A DNA stretch of 64,000 nucleotides from Lineus longissimus (lineage: Eukaryota; Nemertea; Pilidiophora; Heteronemertea; Lineidae). The translations under genes were made by a program, and so were the position numbers. Numbering within the stretch: the stretch's first letter is position 1; the number at the start of each line of letters is the position of its first letter. The DNA lies in assembly GCF_910592395.1 (NCBI RefSeq), contig NC_088315.1, positions 14,555,808 through 14,619,807 on the forward strand, in the 5' to 3' direction. Below, one piece after another: positions 25,561 through 38,708 of this stretch. The notes beneath the pieces were generated by a model that saw only the letters and a list, made by a program, of their open reading frames with translations, had not been told where the DNA came from and made no database searches.

Positions 25561-28515
25561 ATGAAACGCCTGCTGCATTTCAATTTGTGGCTGTCAATCA
25601 TCATTTCCCTCGTAACAGAGGCAATTTTACATCAAAATATGGAGCGTAAGTACCACCATAAAAACACTCTCAGTGCTTTCTTTCCCATATCCCCACTCTT
25701 CCTCGATATTTTCTCTTTAAAGATGAACCCAACCGATTCATTCCTGACCGCCGCCACCGCCCCCTCGAGCTTCCGCCCACCAAAGCTGAGCTTGGATCTC
25801 ACTAGCCAGCGGTGGACCCCGCTGGGCGAGACGTCAGACATACCCGGACCCTGAAAATGGTCAAAACTCACATCAGAATTGCCCGACCTGGGACCAAGGA
25901 GCGGGCTTATATGCTATGTAAAGGAGATTTTTGAGGCAAAGAGCTGACCTCCATAAGATAACCGGATATATGTACTTTGGAGGTTCATTGCCAAAAGTGG
26001 AACCCATCTAAGTTTGTTTCGCTATATGGCCCAGAACACGAACGAAGAAAATTCGCCCTCAATGAACTTGGACAAATCTCGCCCCGCCGCTTGGACGTAT
26101 GTTATGAAGCCCAACTGGAGTGGCGGCGTGGTCCTAAACTCACAAAAGATGGCCTCATAAAATCACCAAAGCATCCTCTGTACATGGAAATTATGATCAT
26201 GACGTTTAAGTAAGTAGTATTTGGAATAGGACAGGCCCATACATTAACATGGAGACGGGATGCGCCTGAAGAACTGTATTTTTGAGGTAGGACAAAAGGC
26301 GGCCACGTATCCACTGGCTAGTGAGACCTTCACAGATATCATTGGAAGATTCTCGTTCCTCTTTCAGCAATCGTCAGTTATAGCCTCAACGAACCTCATC
26401 CAGACGTGAGGTATATAGTCTTTAAGATATACATGTACAAGCAATTACGAAAGTTTGTTGAAAGTAGAAAATAAAATTCTATCAGTCAAATTGTTGTTTG
26501 CTTATACCTTTTTGTTCTGTTTTACATGAACATTGATGAGTATTGATAGAATGTTCATGGAGACGAGAAGAACTGGGATCACCATGCAGGTACCGTGTCA
26601 TGGAATGCAGCAGTATACGTCAGAAACTGACTTTCGAAGAACAGGTTGCCTTTGTTAAACTGTACAAGGTGAAGTTAATGAACCACTCGAGGGTTCGCTA
26701 AATGTGTATGAGCATTGCAGATATCGGTCAAATTCACGAAAATAAATAAGAAAATTGCAGAATTTCGAATGAAACACCACGAAACACATCCCAAGAGGTT
26801 GATTCCATAGCTTTGAAGGGAACGTGACTGCCTACCGTTAACTAGACAGCGATGACATGGTACTCTACTAAACTTTATTAAAAATTGTAATTAAATAGCC
26901 CTATAAACGACAAAAACCATCGCGTTATGATCTGAAGGATAGTATCTAGCAAAAGCCCAGGCCGCTACATCGCTAAAATATATCATATCTTCCATATTTT
27001 ATTATACCGATTTTCAACTCACATCGTCTGCTAGAGTGCATAAGCGGCTGTTCCCTGAACCGTACATTTGGTCACGAAAACGCTACGGTTATCCACCGTG
27101 GTTAGCAGGGCCAGAGAACGTTAACCAATGATTTCCTCAGGATGCTCTTAACTAGCGTGAAGTAACAAGATTTCATTTTCATTTTCTTTTTTATTATTTG
27201 TTCATTATTCAGAATAACTGGTAACGCAGCTTACGTTCACTCAGTCATATTCCGGTCTGTCTTGACAATTTGGGACAACACGGCAAGGATCACAATTCCA
27301 AGATTCGAAATGAGAGGCTTTAGTTTCACTATAGCTCTTTATATTTTCAAACTTGAACATAATAGAAGGGCGGTGCTACTAAGTGACAGGAGAAGACCAA
27401 ACCAGTTTGGGCTTTATTTTTCAAGAAACGAATTTGTGTTTAGCCTCCGTCAGGCTTTTAAAAATGATATCATTCTCCTGCATTGCAAAATTAAAGATAC
27501 CCTATTAAACTTGCTACGGTGGACATCTGTCGTTGTGACCTGGGACCGTCGAGAGCGTACAGCAGCGATGTATGTGAATGGTCAAGTTGTCCAAAGGCAA
27601 CATGTCATGGGAAGTAACCTAGACAGTATTTACAACGAGCATGAGCGGTATCAGCTCGGGTGGAAGGCGGATTGGCACCATCATCAAAGCAAGGAAACTG
27701 ATGTGTTTATCGGACCCATGAGTAGCCGCCGTGTTTATCACCATGCACTTTCTCCAAGCAATGTCAAGAAGTTCCATAGCGCCAGTAGGTGTACGCGATG
27801 TTATAACTTATATCACCAGTAGGAGTCTTGACGGTTTCTCTAACTGTTTCCTGATTTATCTGACAAAAGTCCGACAATGTCCGACTTTTCCTTGAAAGTT
27901 CGGATTTTTTTAAAACTTGCGATAATATCAGGACTTCCCAAAATAGGTCAATAAAGATTGAATGGGGTTAATGAGGTGTGAGCCAAACACTCAGAGTGAC
28001 CCAAAGTGTGAATACTAATTAGCTCACTCAAGTAGGTAACCTAATGCCACTGACCATCGCTATTGCTCGATCAGTGGTCTGATATCTCGGCAAGTGTGGC
28101 GTGTTTGTTTCTTATTCAAAACCACAATATACTTCTTCTTCGAATCGAGTATTGTATTAAAATACGAGGCTGAAGTCAGAAACTCTTCAACAGAACCCCA
28201 ATAGGTAGCTGGCTAAATTCTTTACGTTTTGTTTGTTCAGTCGTCGTTGATAGAGGGAAGTACATCCGGACAAACACGGACAGAAGCTTATATGACGTAT
28301 CTGGCCCGATTGAAACAGCAACACGACGCACACCAATAAGTTGCATTGCGTACTGTAAATCGCGGATTGTTCCTTGCAAACATGCTATTTTCTCGCAGAA
28401 AACAAAGAAATGTGAACTTTTCTCAAAGTCGATTTATGCTTTACAAATAAGAACTAACTTAAAGGCAGAGGTTAAAACAGGATTTCACTACAAGCTAAAA
28501 GTGGAGGCCATGTAA
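25561..28515 (+). CDS. Secreted LamG-domain protein, copy B (one splice acceptor lost)
   Basis: Exons at 25561-25645 (signal peptide, M-K-R-L-L-H, donor GC|GTAAGT), 26368-26410 (micro-exon), 27273-27784 (LamG-like) and 28241-28515 (Cys-rich, stop at 28513). All frames are open with the same phases as copy A. The donor of exon 3 is A|GTAGGT. The acceptor before exon 3 reads AATTTG where copies A and C have AATTAG, so normal splicing into the LamG exon should fail unless another AG is used. Intron 2 is about 2.9 kb shorter than in copy A. It could still be expressed, or be an early pseudogene. Confidence 0.6.
27273..27784 (+). CDS. LamG-like jelly-roll exon, copy B
   Basis: Open frame with the same W-T-S-V-V-V-T-W-D and M-Y-V-N-G-Q core as copy A. 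It has an extra H-H-Q-S-K type insertion before the last strand. The upstream AG is mutated to TG. Confidence 0.75.
28241..28515 (+). CDS. Cys-rich terminal exon of copy B
   Basis: Acceptor TTGTTCAG, open to a stop at 28513-28515. The four core cysteines are conserved with copy A. Confidence 0.68.
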
Positions 28516-30300
28516 TTAATGAATAATTTGGCCATATAATAATTGAAAAGAGTTGCTTCTATCTGATGAGCAGCATAACAAATTTCCATTGATACAGATA
28601 GACAAGCCAAAAGTCGTCAGTATACTCGGCGACGAAGGAATTACCTCTAATGGTATCATCAGTTGCGACGTGGTACTATCGGCATAACCTTGTGCACGTG
28701 TGGAACATCAAAATACTTTCACTAGTATAGGCTTTTCCGACTTCTTAACAGTTTCTCTAACTTTTTCCTGATTCATCCGACAAAAGTTCGACAGAAAGGA
28801 AAAAAAACGGTGAAAATATCAGGGCTTCCCAAAAAAGGGCATTAAAGATCAAAGGCCTGTGTTGGATGGGGTTAATGAGGTGACCTAATTGAGTGAGGTA
28901 ATTAGTATTTACACTAATTGTCACTCATAGGTCTTTGATCCTTATTAATGCCCTAGTCGCCAACTCTACTACGTGACAGTACATCGGCAGCGCTCATGTT
29001 TCTACGAGGAATACTTTTATCACTCAGTCATGCCATACACATGCATCTTGACCACAAGATTTCGACTTTGCTGAAAGTACTTGAAATATTAGCGATAAAC
29101 AATGGGTGAGCCTATGTGAGCCATACCAGACCAAATGTACCAGCCGACGAATGTCTTACACCCAATCACTGTTTGGAGGTGAAGATAGATTACGGACATC
29201 ACACGGTCGAAGACCTGGCCAAGGTTATCTGGAGGAAGTTGGGGGCTGCCTGCTGCGCATGAAGTCGACTGGTCATGTACGTAGCTAGTCTTTCGGTCGG
29301 GGAGGCTCTCTTGGGGCGGGGTGGCTAATTGACACTTTTTGAAAACATTCGGTAAGACATGTAAGACATGGAAGACATTTTTTTGCGGCATCTGACCCCC
29401 CCCCCCCCCCGCTGCCCAGCTAGCTTTGCCTAATGCCGGTAATGGTGATCATAAGTCAACCTAACAAATGTGACATCATGATGTTTCATTTTAACACTTA
29501 TTGATCCTCATGACGAAATATGCAGCAATCGATAGTCTGGTATATATTCAACAATCAATATGACAATCTTATAGGCCTTTGAAAGTTTGCCTCGTTGGCT
29601 CACCGAACAGAGCATTATACAATGGACACTATTTTTGTGCTACAAGCATCATCACTTATAATTTGGCTTACTGATCACTCAGATCTAATCTGTATCACTA
29701 GTCGATGATAATCGGGTTTCTTCTGCGGAAATAACAAGCATGCAACGTTTACTGCATTCCCATTTGTGACTGTCAATCACCAATACCTTGGTGACAGCGT
29801 CAATCCGGCGTCAAAATATGGAGCGTGAGTACCACTGTACATACTTAGTCGCTATCGCATTTCCCCACTCATACTCGATATTTTCTCTTCAAAGATGAAT
29901 CCAACAGATTCATTCCTGATCGCATCCACCTCCCGTCGAGCCTAAAGATGAACTCAACCGATTTATGCCTGACCGCAGCTAGCCCATTATATATCCTCGA
30001 TCCGCTACGCTGTACATCGAACCTATGTGTGGGGTCGAAAAAAGCCAGGAATTTCAGCCCGAACACGTTTAAGCTTAAGCAAGGATAAAAAACAGGAAAA
30101 CCCCTCGGTGTAAAAATAGTTTGACGTCACAAGGCTAGCCAACCAATCAGGCCATTGTTTCGGCAACAAATCATTTTCGCAATAGGCACCTCGCACTTTT
30201 AGGGACGAAGTATTGGTCTTGACCGCAGCCACCTCCCCTCGTACTTCCGCCCATCAAACAGAGAATGATATCGTTGGAAGAATTCTCGTCTAAGGATATT

Positions 30301-30756
30301 CTCGTTCCTATTTCAGCTATCATCAGTTATAGTCTGAATGGACCTCATCCAGACCTGAGGTGGTTCTATGAACATTCTCGTTCCTCTTTCAGCTATCATC
30401 AGTTATAGTCTGAATGGACCTCATCCAGACGTGAGGTGGGTATATGGACATTCTCGTTCCTCTTTCAGCTATCATCAGTTATAGTCTGAATGGACCTCAT
30501 CCAGACGTGAGGTGGGTATATGGACACTCTCATTCCTCTTTCAGCTATCATCAGTTATAGTCTTAATGGACCTCATCCAGACGTGAGGTGGGTATATGGA
30601 CATTCTCGTTCCTCTTTCAGCTATCATCAGTTATAGTCTGAATGGACCTCATCCAGACGTGAGGTGGGTATATGGACACTTTCATTCCTCTTTCAGCTAT
30701 CATCAGTTATAGTCTGAATGGACCTCATCCAGACGTGAGGTATGTATATGGACTTA
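30301..30756 (+). repeat. Six-copy tandem array of a 76-bp micro-exon unit
   Basis: Unit starts at 30301, 30377, 30453, 30529, 30605 and 30681. Each contains TTTCAG, the 43-nt micro-exon (30317-30359, 30393-30435, 30469-30511, 30545-30587, 30621-30663, 30697-30739) and a GT donor. Donors are GTGGTT in unit 1, GTGGGT in units 2-5 and GTATGT in unit 6. Copies A and B have a single unit. Confidence 0.92.
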
Positions 30757-32991
30757 CAAGCAATCACGAAAGGAGGTCTCAAACCGACTTGGATGGCTAA
30801 TATCACTTAATACCTCATGTTCGCTCAAATGATGCAGAGACGAAACATAACAGATTCTAATGAGTCAGGGTGCTGCTTCGAGTACCCTGCATTGAGCATG
30901 GCTTCAAAGGCCATTCATGTCCAAGAATAGTCTCTCTGCCATCATAGATGTTCATTTAATCGCCAAGTCCCGGATGTAGCACATAGACGCGTGATGATAT
31001 TCGAATAATAGCAGAGCAAAGCGATCGTGCCTACAATCAGATACCCCCACACAGAACACATAGAACGCTGGAGATAAAGGAGTGATGGGGTGTACCTAAA
31101 ATTTGAAATAAAATCCAGTATTTGACCACTTAGGGTCATATTTGGCCAAAAAGGGTTAAATGGCTATTTTATCTTGAGTGGTTCACAGGAGACTGCTGTT
31201 TCGGCATCAGCACACCTGTGTACATTGAATAGGCCGCCGAAACCTCCTTACCTAAAATTGTAATCAGAAGCCAGTATTTATTATCAAAATATGCCATTTT
31301 TTGGAAAAAAAGGGTTAAAAAGGCTATTTTGACTTGAGTGGTGCAAATAAGACTGTGTTTTTAGAATGAACGCCCCTTTTTACATAGAGTAAGCCTGTCA
31401 AAACATCCTTACCTACAAATTCTGATTAATGGCCTCTGTCTCTTGGAGTACTTGTTCTTCAGGTTGTGTCAATTATTTATTTAGGAGCTGATCAATCGCT
31501 ATGAATCTGGCATCTTCACGCACCTGTGATCTACTCTACGGATCGTGGACGAGGTAAACAAGGTGGCGCCCCCTGTTGGCAACCATGGAACGATGTAGTT
31601 ACGGAAATCAAGAGCTTTTTCCCCGAGTTAATTTTAAGGATAACAACAAAGTTTCCCGAAGACATCTCCTGTAGCATCCTGAGGAAATCATGGATTAATG
31701 TCATCACGGTGGATAACCGTAGCGGTTTAGCGACCAACATGTACGGTTCAGCGAACTTCCGTTTGGCTCGAATTTTCAAGGTAGCACACATTTTTACAAT
31801 TTTCGCTTAGTTCCTGTGGTTTAATCCGGTTCTGCTTATAATGCATGCATCATCAGTCGTTGTATTTTACATCAGTATGTCCATATGGTTCTGACTTAGA
31901 GAAACGGAGCTAATATTCAAGTTGAAAGTTAGAAATTTGATGATCTTCAAAGACATCATTTTGTGGCGAAGCGTCTGAAATTGACGCCATGTTTGCTTGG
32001 CTATCATGTACTACAAAGCTAACAATAAAGACTGACGAAGTAACAAGTAATATGCATGCCCTTTTGCTGAGAAACATTGCAAAATATGTTGACTTCATGA
32101 AAGTGTACGATGTTTAGCGATATTACTGTACACCGGTTTAGCAATGTAACGCACTGAAAGTGTACGGGTTGTATGGTTCAACGATTAAAAATTATTTATC
32201 GCATTTCACTCGTAATATGGCCCAGACAGTCATTATTCCCAATCTAAAATGTAACTTTACTACCAATAGTCGATCGTTTTTGCCTTCGAGGCGTGGGAAT
32301 TGTCTTCAAGTAGCCAAACATTTTACTCTATTTCAGGAGCAACTTTTGTGAGAAAACGTCGACGAAAATGCACGGTCTCGTCGAGCAGTTTCTCATACAC
32401 CATCCCGGAGAGTGCACTTTATGCTTGTAGGTCTTGTGGCACACCGAAAAAAATTAAGAAAAGAGCAGAATTGCGAATAAAATACCACGAAACACATCCC
32501 CAGAGGTTGATTCCATAGCTTTAAAGGGAACCTGACAGCCTACCGTTAACTAGACAGCGATGACATGGTACCCTACTAAACTTTTTTTAAATTCTAATTA
32601 AATAGCCCTATAAACGACAAAAACCATCGCGTTGTGATCTGAAGGATAGTAAATTGTATCTAGCAAAAGCCCAGGCCGCTACATCGCAAAAATTTATCCA
32701 TATCTTCCATATTTTTTTTTCTGTACTGATTTTCAACTCACGTCATCTGCTAGAGTGCATAAGCGACCGTTCCTTTAACCGTCCATTTGGTCGCTAAACC
32801 GTTACGGTCATCCACCGTGGTTAGCAGAGCCGGAGAACGTTAACCAATGAATTCCTCAGGATGCTCTTAAGTAGCGTGAAGTAACATGATTTCATTTTCA
32901 TTTTCTTTTTCATTATTTGTTCATTATTCAGAATCACTGGTAACGCAGCTTACGTTCACTCAGCCATATTCCGGTCTGTCTTGGCAATTAG

Positions 32992-33502
32992 GGACAACAC
33001 GTCAAGGATCACAATTCCAAGATTCGAAATGAGAGGCCTTAGTTTCACTATAGCTCTTTATATATACATACTCCAACATAATAGACTGGCGATGCTACTA
33101 GGTGACTGGACAAGACCAAACCAGTTTCAGCTTTTTTTTCAAGAAACGAATTAGTGTTTAACCTCCGTAATACTTTTAATAATGATATCATTCACCTGCA
33201 TTGCAAAATTAAAGATACCTTATTAAACTTGCTACAGTGGACATCTGTCGTTGTGACCTGGGACCGTCGAGAGCGTACAGCAGCGATGTATGTGAATGGT
33301 CAAGTTGTCCAAAGGCAACATGTCATGGGAAGTAACCTGGACAGTATTTACAACGAGCATGAGCGGTATCAGCTCGGGTGGAAGGCGGATTGGCAGGATT
33401 ATCTAGTCGATGGAATGGGTGTGTTTAACGGATCCATGAGTAGTCTCCGTGTTTATCACCATGCACTTTCTCGAAGAAATGTCAAGAAGTTCCATAGTGC
33501 CA
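32992..33502 (+). pseudogene. LamG-like exon of copy C, frameshifted
   Basis: Acceptor AATTAG is intact, but one T is missing in the run near 33135, so the frame breaks between the first strands and the T-S-V-V-V-T-W-D core. The 3' portion (33154-33540) is open in the original frame. Confidence 0.75.
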
Positions 33503-33958
33503 GTAGGTGTACGCGATGTTATAACTTTTATCACCAGTAGGAGTCTTGACGGTTTCTCTAACTGTTTCCTGATTTATCTGACAAAAGTCCAACAATGTCC
33601 GACTTTTCCCTGAAAGTTCGGATTTTTTAAAACCTGTGATAATACCAGGGCTTCCCAAAATAGGTCAATAAAGATTGAATGGGGTTAATGAGGTGTGAGC
33701 GAAACACTCAGAGTGACCCAAAGTGTGAATACAAATTAGCTCACTCAATTAGTTAACCTAATGCCACTGACCATCGCTATTGCTCGGTCAGTGGTCTGAT
33801 ATCTCGGCTAGTGTAACGTGTTTGTTTCTCATTCAAAACTACAATATTCTTCTTCCTAGAAGCGAGTATTGTATTAAAATACGAGGCTGAAGTCAGAAAC
33901 TCTTCAACAGAACCCCAATAGGTAGCTGGCTAAATTCTTTACGTTTTGTTTTTTCAGT

Positions 33959-34256
33959 CGTCGTTGATAGAGGGAAGTACATCCGTACAAACACGGACAG
34001 AAGCTTATATGACGTATCTGGCCCGATTGAAACAGCAACACGACGCACAACAATAAGTTGCATTGCGTACTGTCAATCGTGGATTGTTCCTTGCAAACAT
34101 GCTATTTTCTCGCAGAAAGCAAAGAAATGTGAGCTTTTCTCAAAGTCGATTTATGTTTTACAGAAAAAAACTAACTTAAAGGCAGAGGTTAAAACAGGAT
34201 TTCACTACAAACTAAAAGTGGAGGCCATGCAATTAATGAATAATTTGGCCATGTAA
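33959..34256 (+). pseudogene. Cys-rich terminal exon of copy C, stop codon lost
   Basis: The acceptor is TTTTTTCAG. The four cysteines are kept, but the TAA of the other copies is CAA here, extending the frame by about seven codons. Confidence 0.68.
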
Positions 34257-34659
34257 TGATTGAAAAGAGTTGCTTCTATCTGATGAGCAGCATAACAAAT
34301 TTCCATTGATACAGATAGAAAAGCCAAAAGTCGTCAGTATACTCGGCGACGAAGGAATTACCTCTACTGGTATCATCAGTTACGAAGTGGTACTATCGGC
34401 ATAACCTTGTGCACGTGTGGAACATCAAAATACTTTCACTAGTAGAGGCGTTTACGACTTCTTAACAGTTTCTCTAACTTTTTCCTGATATATCCGACAA
34501 AAGTCCGACATTGTCCGACTTTTCCCAGAAAGAGAAAAAATCCGGTGAAAATTATCAGGGCTTCCCAATATAGGGCATTAAAGATCAAAGGCCTCGCTTT
34601 CCAAAATAGGGCATTAGAAATCAAAGGCCTGTGTTGGATGGGGTATTGTTTGTTATTGT

Positions 34660-36363
34660 CTTCCCTTTAAAGACAACCCCTCCAAATGACTGGGGGTCAA
34701 GTGCAGCTGAGCACAATGTGACGACCCCCACACACACACACGCATATTCTCGGGACAATGGCCTAAATCGGGCCTTACTCCTTGGCGTGGCCCCTATAAA
34801 CTCTTTCATTGAAGCCAATTATTTGATATGAAATGCAATTTGCTGGGGTTGTGTAAGAAAGTGAATTATAAAGACACAACAAGAGCATTCTAATTCATGG
34901 GTCTAAATTATATTTTTTGCATTTCAGGGAAACAGGATGATCATTGTTGTTGTAGACGACCGTCATTCGATGACATTGACGATGCGGCACAACAGCAACA
35001 GATTGTTTATTTTTGTCTCATTTGAGGTACTTAATAAATTTGGGGTAGCCCAGTAAAAAAACCGTAACAAAACTGTTGTTCCTATTTCTTTCCGTTGGAC
35101 TTGGTCTTCCATACATTGTATGAGACGGTATGGAAGGTGCATACATTAAAATGTCCTAATGACACTCGAATGAGTGGAAACACCAGTAACTCTATGTCCA
35201 TGGAACCTCTTGGATGGTTGTGCCATAGGAACAGGATGTGAAAAATGTTGTTTTTTTTTTACTTTCCTGCCACATCAAAACATGCTCGTGCCAGATATAG
35301 ACGAGTGGGTCTTCTCCTGTCCTGATACAACAAGCTGCCTCCAGATGGAGGCAACTTGCTTCATTCCCCGTCAAAGATGCGATACGAAACAAAATAATCC
35401 ATACTGACAACTTCAGTAATGGATGCGACATGACTTCTTCCCACAAGGCAAATACAACATTGTCATGGACGCCTCCTAGAAAGGACCAGAGGGAAGTCAT
35501 TGACACATGCATCCAGGTACAACGTAGCATGACACATGTAACATCAAGATAGCATAACTTGTCTTGGGTCTCCTTCTATGTCCTGGATGAGACAAGACAG
35601 GTCACCTCTAGATGAAGAGCACATGGCTTTGTGTCTTCCAGTCAAGATTTAAAACACGAAAACTTCAACAATAATTTTTATTTTACAAAGGGATAAATAA
35701 TTAAAACAATCATTTGGACGGAGACAAGTAAAAAACTTTCATTTGACACTTTTAAAGTGGCAGTGAATTGGATGTCAAGTATGGATAAATGATATCAGTG
35801 TAAAACCAAAACTCAATGGTTTCATTCCAATCGGACAATACCCCCCCCCCCCCCAAAAAAGATTTAATTCCCTACTTGACATCCAATACACTGCACCTAT
35901 TTAACATTTGAATCATCAGTCATCAGTAAACAAATTAAAGATGCAATACAAATATTTTCCTTGCACAATTAAAATCAACAAGTTTCCAGGATTTCAAAAC
36001 TCGGCACAACATCACAATCACCGGTTAACAAGTGCTTATAAGTACCACATGGAACAGTTAACATGGTTTAGCGCCGGTAGCAAATTACGTTAAAAGACAT
36101 CCTGATCAATCAGGCCTTCTAATCTTCAGTGAAATGGCAGAACCCAGTACATCTGACCAATTTGACATTTTGATTATTTTCACGGAAATTTGCTCAGCAG
36201 TAACCCAGCAGTAACCCCTACATCTCCAATATAGTCACTTGGGAAACTACAGTCCATTACAGTACTGGTCTCCAGACCTGATTGCAAATAGCTGCAGTGT
36301 CTGCATGCAAGAAAAATTACAAATTGCAGGAAGACCGTATATGCAGAAGATCACCATCGACCT
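34660..36363. other. Intergenic region without recognisable gene
   Basis: Contains a short (CA)n run near 34731 and a C run at about 35840. A Cys-rich open frame at 35174-35407 has no splice or start support. I see nothing else to annotate. Confidence 0.5.
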
Positions 36364-38400
36364 TTAACTGCTTGTAGCCGTTTTCAATCCGTCCGAGTAG
36401 AGTGTGATTGCAGTAACCACACTCTTCCGCCTCATGAAGTCCACACTTACACTTGGATGTGGCACTGATGGTAAAGACATGGTACTTTGAATTGTCTCCA
36501 CAATAATTCTTATTTGTTTTGCCTCATAATTTAGATCATTCTCCCTGAACCAGATTAGATTGACATACTCGTGACGGAAAATCATCGGCCATTTATTCTG
36601 TGGAGTGCTGAACTTCCCATACATGGCTGCTCGCTGGTGCTTTGCCTCTCTCCCCTGTGTAGTATTTAGGCCTAAACCAACTCCAAATTTATGATGAATC
36701 ACTTTGGCATGGGATGGAATAATGTAGCCAATATGCCATGTTGTTAGAGTAACCTTGGTTAGGAGGAGAGAATGCAAAGCATGAAATAGCTCGCAAACAA
36801 CCTCAAACTGGCTGAACTTCACTTTGGATGACAATGACACCAACTCTTTTTAGAGACAACAACCATAGTGAAGTCGAATTTGGACAAACTTGTCATCATC
36901 AGTTCCATTGTCATCATCAAGGGCCTTGAGCAGGTAAGGGAAACCCTGCGAGAATTTGAATGAATCTTCTCCTGTGAATCGTACGGAACAGTCTCTAACA
37001 GCTTTAGCTGTCACATTCGAGCTAGATTCCTTGAACCACATAGATAGTCTAGTATGTAACTTTCCTGCTTTCAGTTTGTGTTGCAAAGCATCCAGGTACT
37101 TCCTGATAGGTGATGCAACAAAAGTGGGATCATTCAGATCTTTTTTCAAAACACTATAATCTGTTTTGGTGATACAGGCATACAGTACTTGAACATTGAG
37201 TTCTTGACATGCATTGTTTTTCACGTGGAGGGGGTCAATTAGACACTTTTCAGAATATCTACCAAGAGGTGGCTCAAATTCATGCCTACATTTCATGTTA
37301 GCAATAGCTTTTAGCACTTTAGCTCTTGTTGTTTTTTCACTTTCTCACCCCTTTTGGCGTACTTCAGTCTCTCCAAATACCCCCACGGATGCCACATATC
37401 TTCAGTACCACTATCAATGCTTGCACCTATTTTACCAAGTTCATCCTTGTGAACATTTCCGAATGACGATGGACAAGTGGCAGCATTTGATAATTCTCCA
37501 CAGGCGGTGGCCACCCACTTGCAGTCAGCAGGGACAATTTCTAGCCTTAACCTAAACAGGTACATTTCTAATCTGGTACTCCTTTGTTTCACTAAACTTG
37601 TCAATTTCACTGAACTCTTTGACAAGTTTGGTTAAGTGTGCCATGAAAATAAGGTCATCCTCTTTCCAATCACCAATCTACAAGAATGAAATTGTTATCA
37701 CAACTTCTGACCTTACTCACGGTGTTAAAAAATTACAGCAGCAATGATGGTGAGTATTGAACTTGGAGCACCATCTGCTCCAATGGCAACACAGAAGTTG
37801 CCTCTATTTTCTCCGAACCAATTCAGACCCTCTCAATGCTCTGATTTTAGTTTCTCATTAATCTGGAGATACAAGTCACTGAGTTTAAGTAAAGTTTTCT
37901 CAATGTCTCCGTAACACCCCTTTCCATCGGCACCATCAATTGAGCCAACTTCGAGGCTTTCCTGGATTTTTCTCAATCTCTTTCACAACTTCTTTGTAAG
38001 TAAGGGGCTCAGGTCTAGATACACCAATATTTGAAATTCTAATCGCACTGTATTTTTGACTACTTATGAGACCACCTCAGTAAAGCATCTTAATTGATGC
38101 TTCTCACAGCATTGGCCTTCGTTTGCCTCTCTTGAATTGTTGTCCTTTCGGTGATCTTTCCTTCAGAAACAACACCTTCACACTTTTTACTAATGGTGAA
38201 ATACCTTTTCAGGTCAGAAGGGGTGTAGACCTTGACCAAGGTGTACCACATTCCATCAGTTGCATTTTGCATTGACTGTCCATGGATGGACTTCAGTGCC
38301 TCTACAGTCCTATCATGCCGTTTCTTGCTAGTTCTTGGATTTAGCTGGACCTCATCTGCCTCATTGTAGAGAACTGTTGTCGAAATTGACTGTAAGGGAA
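36364..38400 (-). pseudogene. Decayed ORF family of unknown function (minus strand)
   Basis: Open pieces at 36364-36843 and 36850-37317 belong to one frame split by a TAA at about 36845. A third at 37311-37625 is offset by a frameshift, and further coding-like sequence reaches 38385. Motifs include V-I-H-H-K-F-G-V-G-L-G-L-N (near 36690), G-R-E-A-K-H (about 36640), H-V-K-N-N-A-C (37230) and C-G-E-L-S-N (37490). I recall similar multi-copy ORFs in invertebrate genomes but know no name or activity; mobile-element origin is inference. An AG acceptor-like site at about 38385 (CCCTTACAG) suggests exons. Confidence 0.5.
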
Positions 38401-38575
38401 AAGAAAGGACTCTTAGACACTAAAAGTGTACAGTTTTTAAGGCTGTCACTACTTTCTCTGACCCCCAGACCTACCTTTGGACGACGACAGTCCATGGAGC
38501 TACGCCTTGTATAAAAATGCAAACCTTTGTTTGAACAGTGAGTACCAGCACCAGTAATACAAACGTTTGGCTTAC

Positions 38576-38652
38576 CTGAAATGGTACTGATGGTCAAGGC
38601 AACCACAAGGATTGAACGAAGGTATTTCATGTTTAATTCTGCAACTGTCGTC
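38576..38652 (-). CDS. Orphan signal-peptide exon, paralogue of the knottin gene
   Basis: A 77-nt exon: 22 nt of leader, then M-K-Y-L-R-S-I-L-V-V-A-L-T and a phase-1 donor CAG|GTAAGC; the acceptor is CCAATTTTAG. Exon length, leader, start position and phase match the knottin exon at 46197-46273. Downstream exons 2 and 3 were not found, so the gene is partial or uses unrecognised exons. Confidence 0.6.
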
Positions 38653-38708
38653 CTAAAATTGGAAGGTGCAAAAAATAAGAATAAAATTGTGGTTTCAGGG
38701 TTTTTCAA

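Larger units (their letters stand above)
29740..34256 (+). pseudogene. Secreted LamG-domain protein, copy C (pseudogene)
   Basis: The same exon series: 29740-29824 (signal exon, with a TGA after M-Q-R-L-L-H-S-H-L), a micro-exon array at 30301-30756, 32992-33502 (LamG, with a one-base deletion in a T run near 33130-33140 relative to copy B that causes early stops), and 33959-34256 (Cys-rich). The normal stop TAA is CAA, so the frame runs on to 34254. Splice sites, including the AATTAG acceptor, are kept. At least two independent disabling changes make it a pseudogene. The intron 2 content resembles copy A but without the LINE. Confidence 0.75.

Noticed and set aside
35174-35407. Cys-rich secreted peptide
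   Set aside because: No signal peptide, no splice support, and cysteine spacing unlike the knottin framework.
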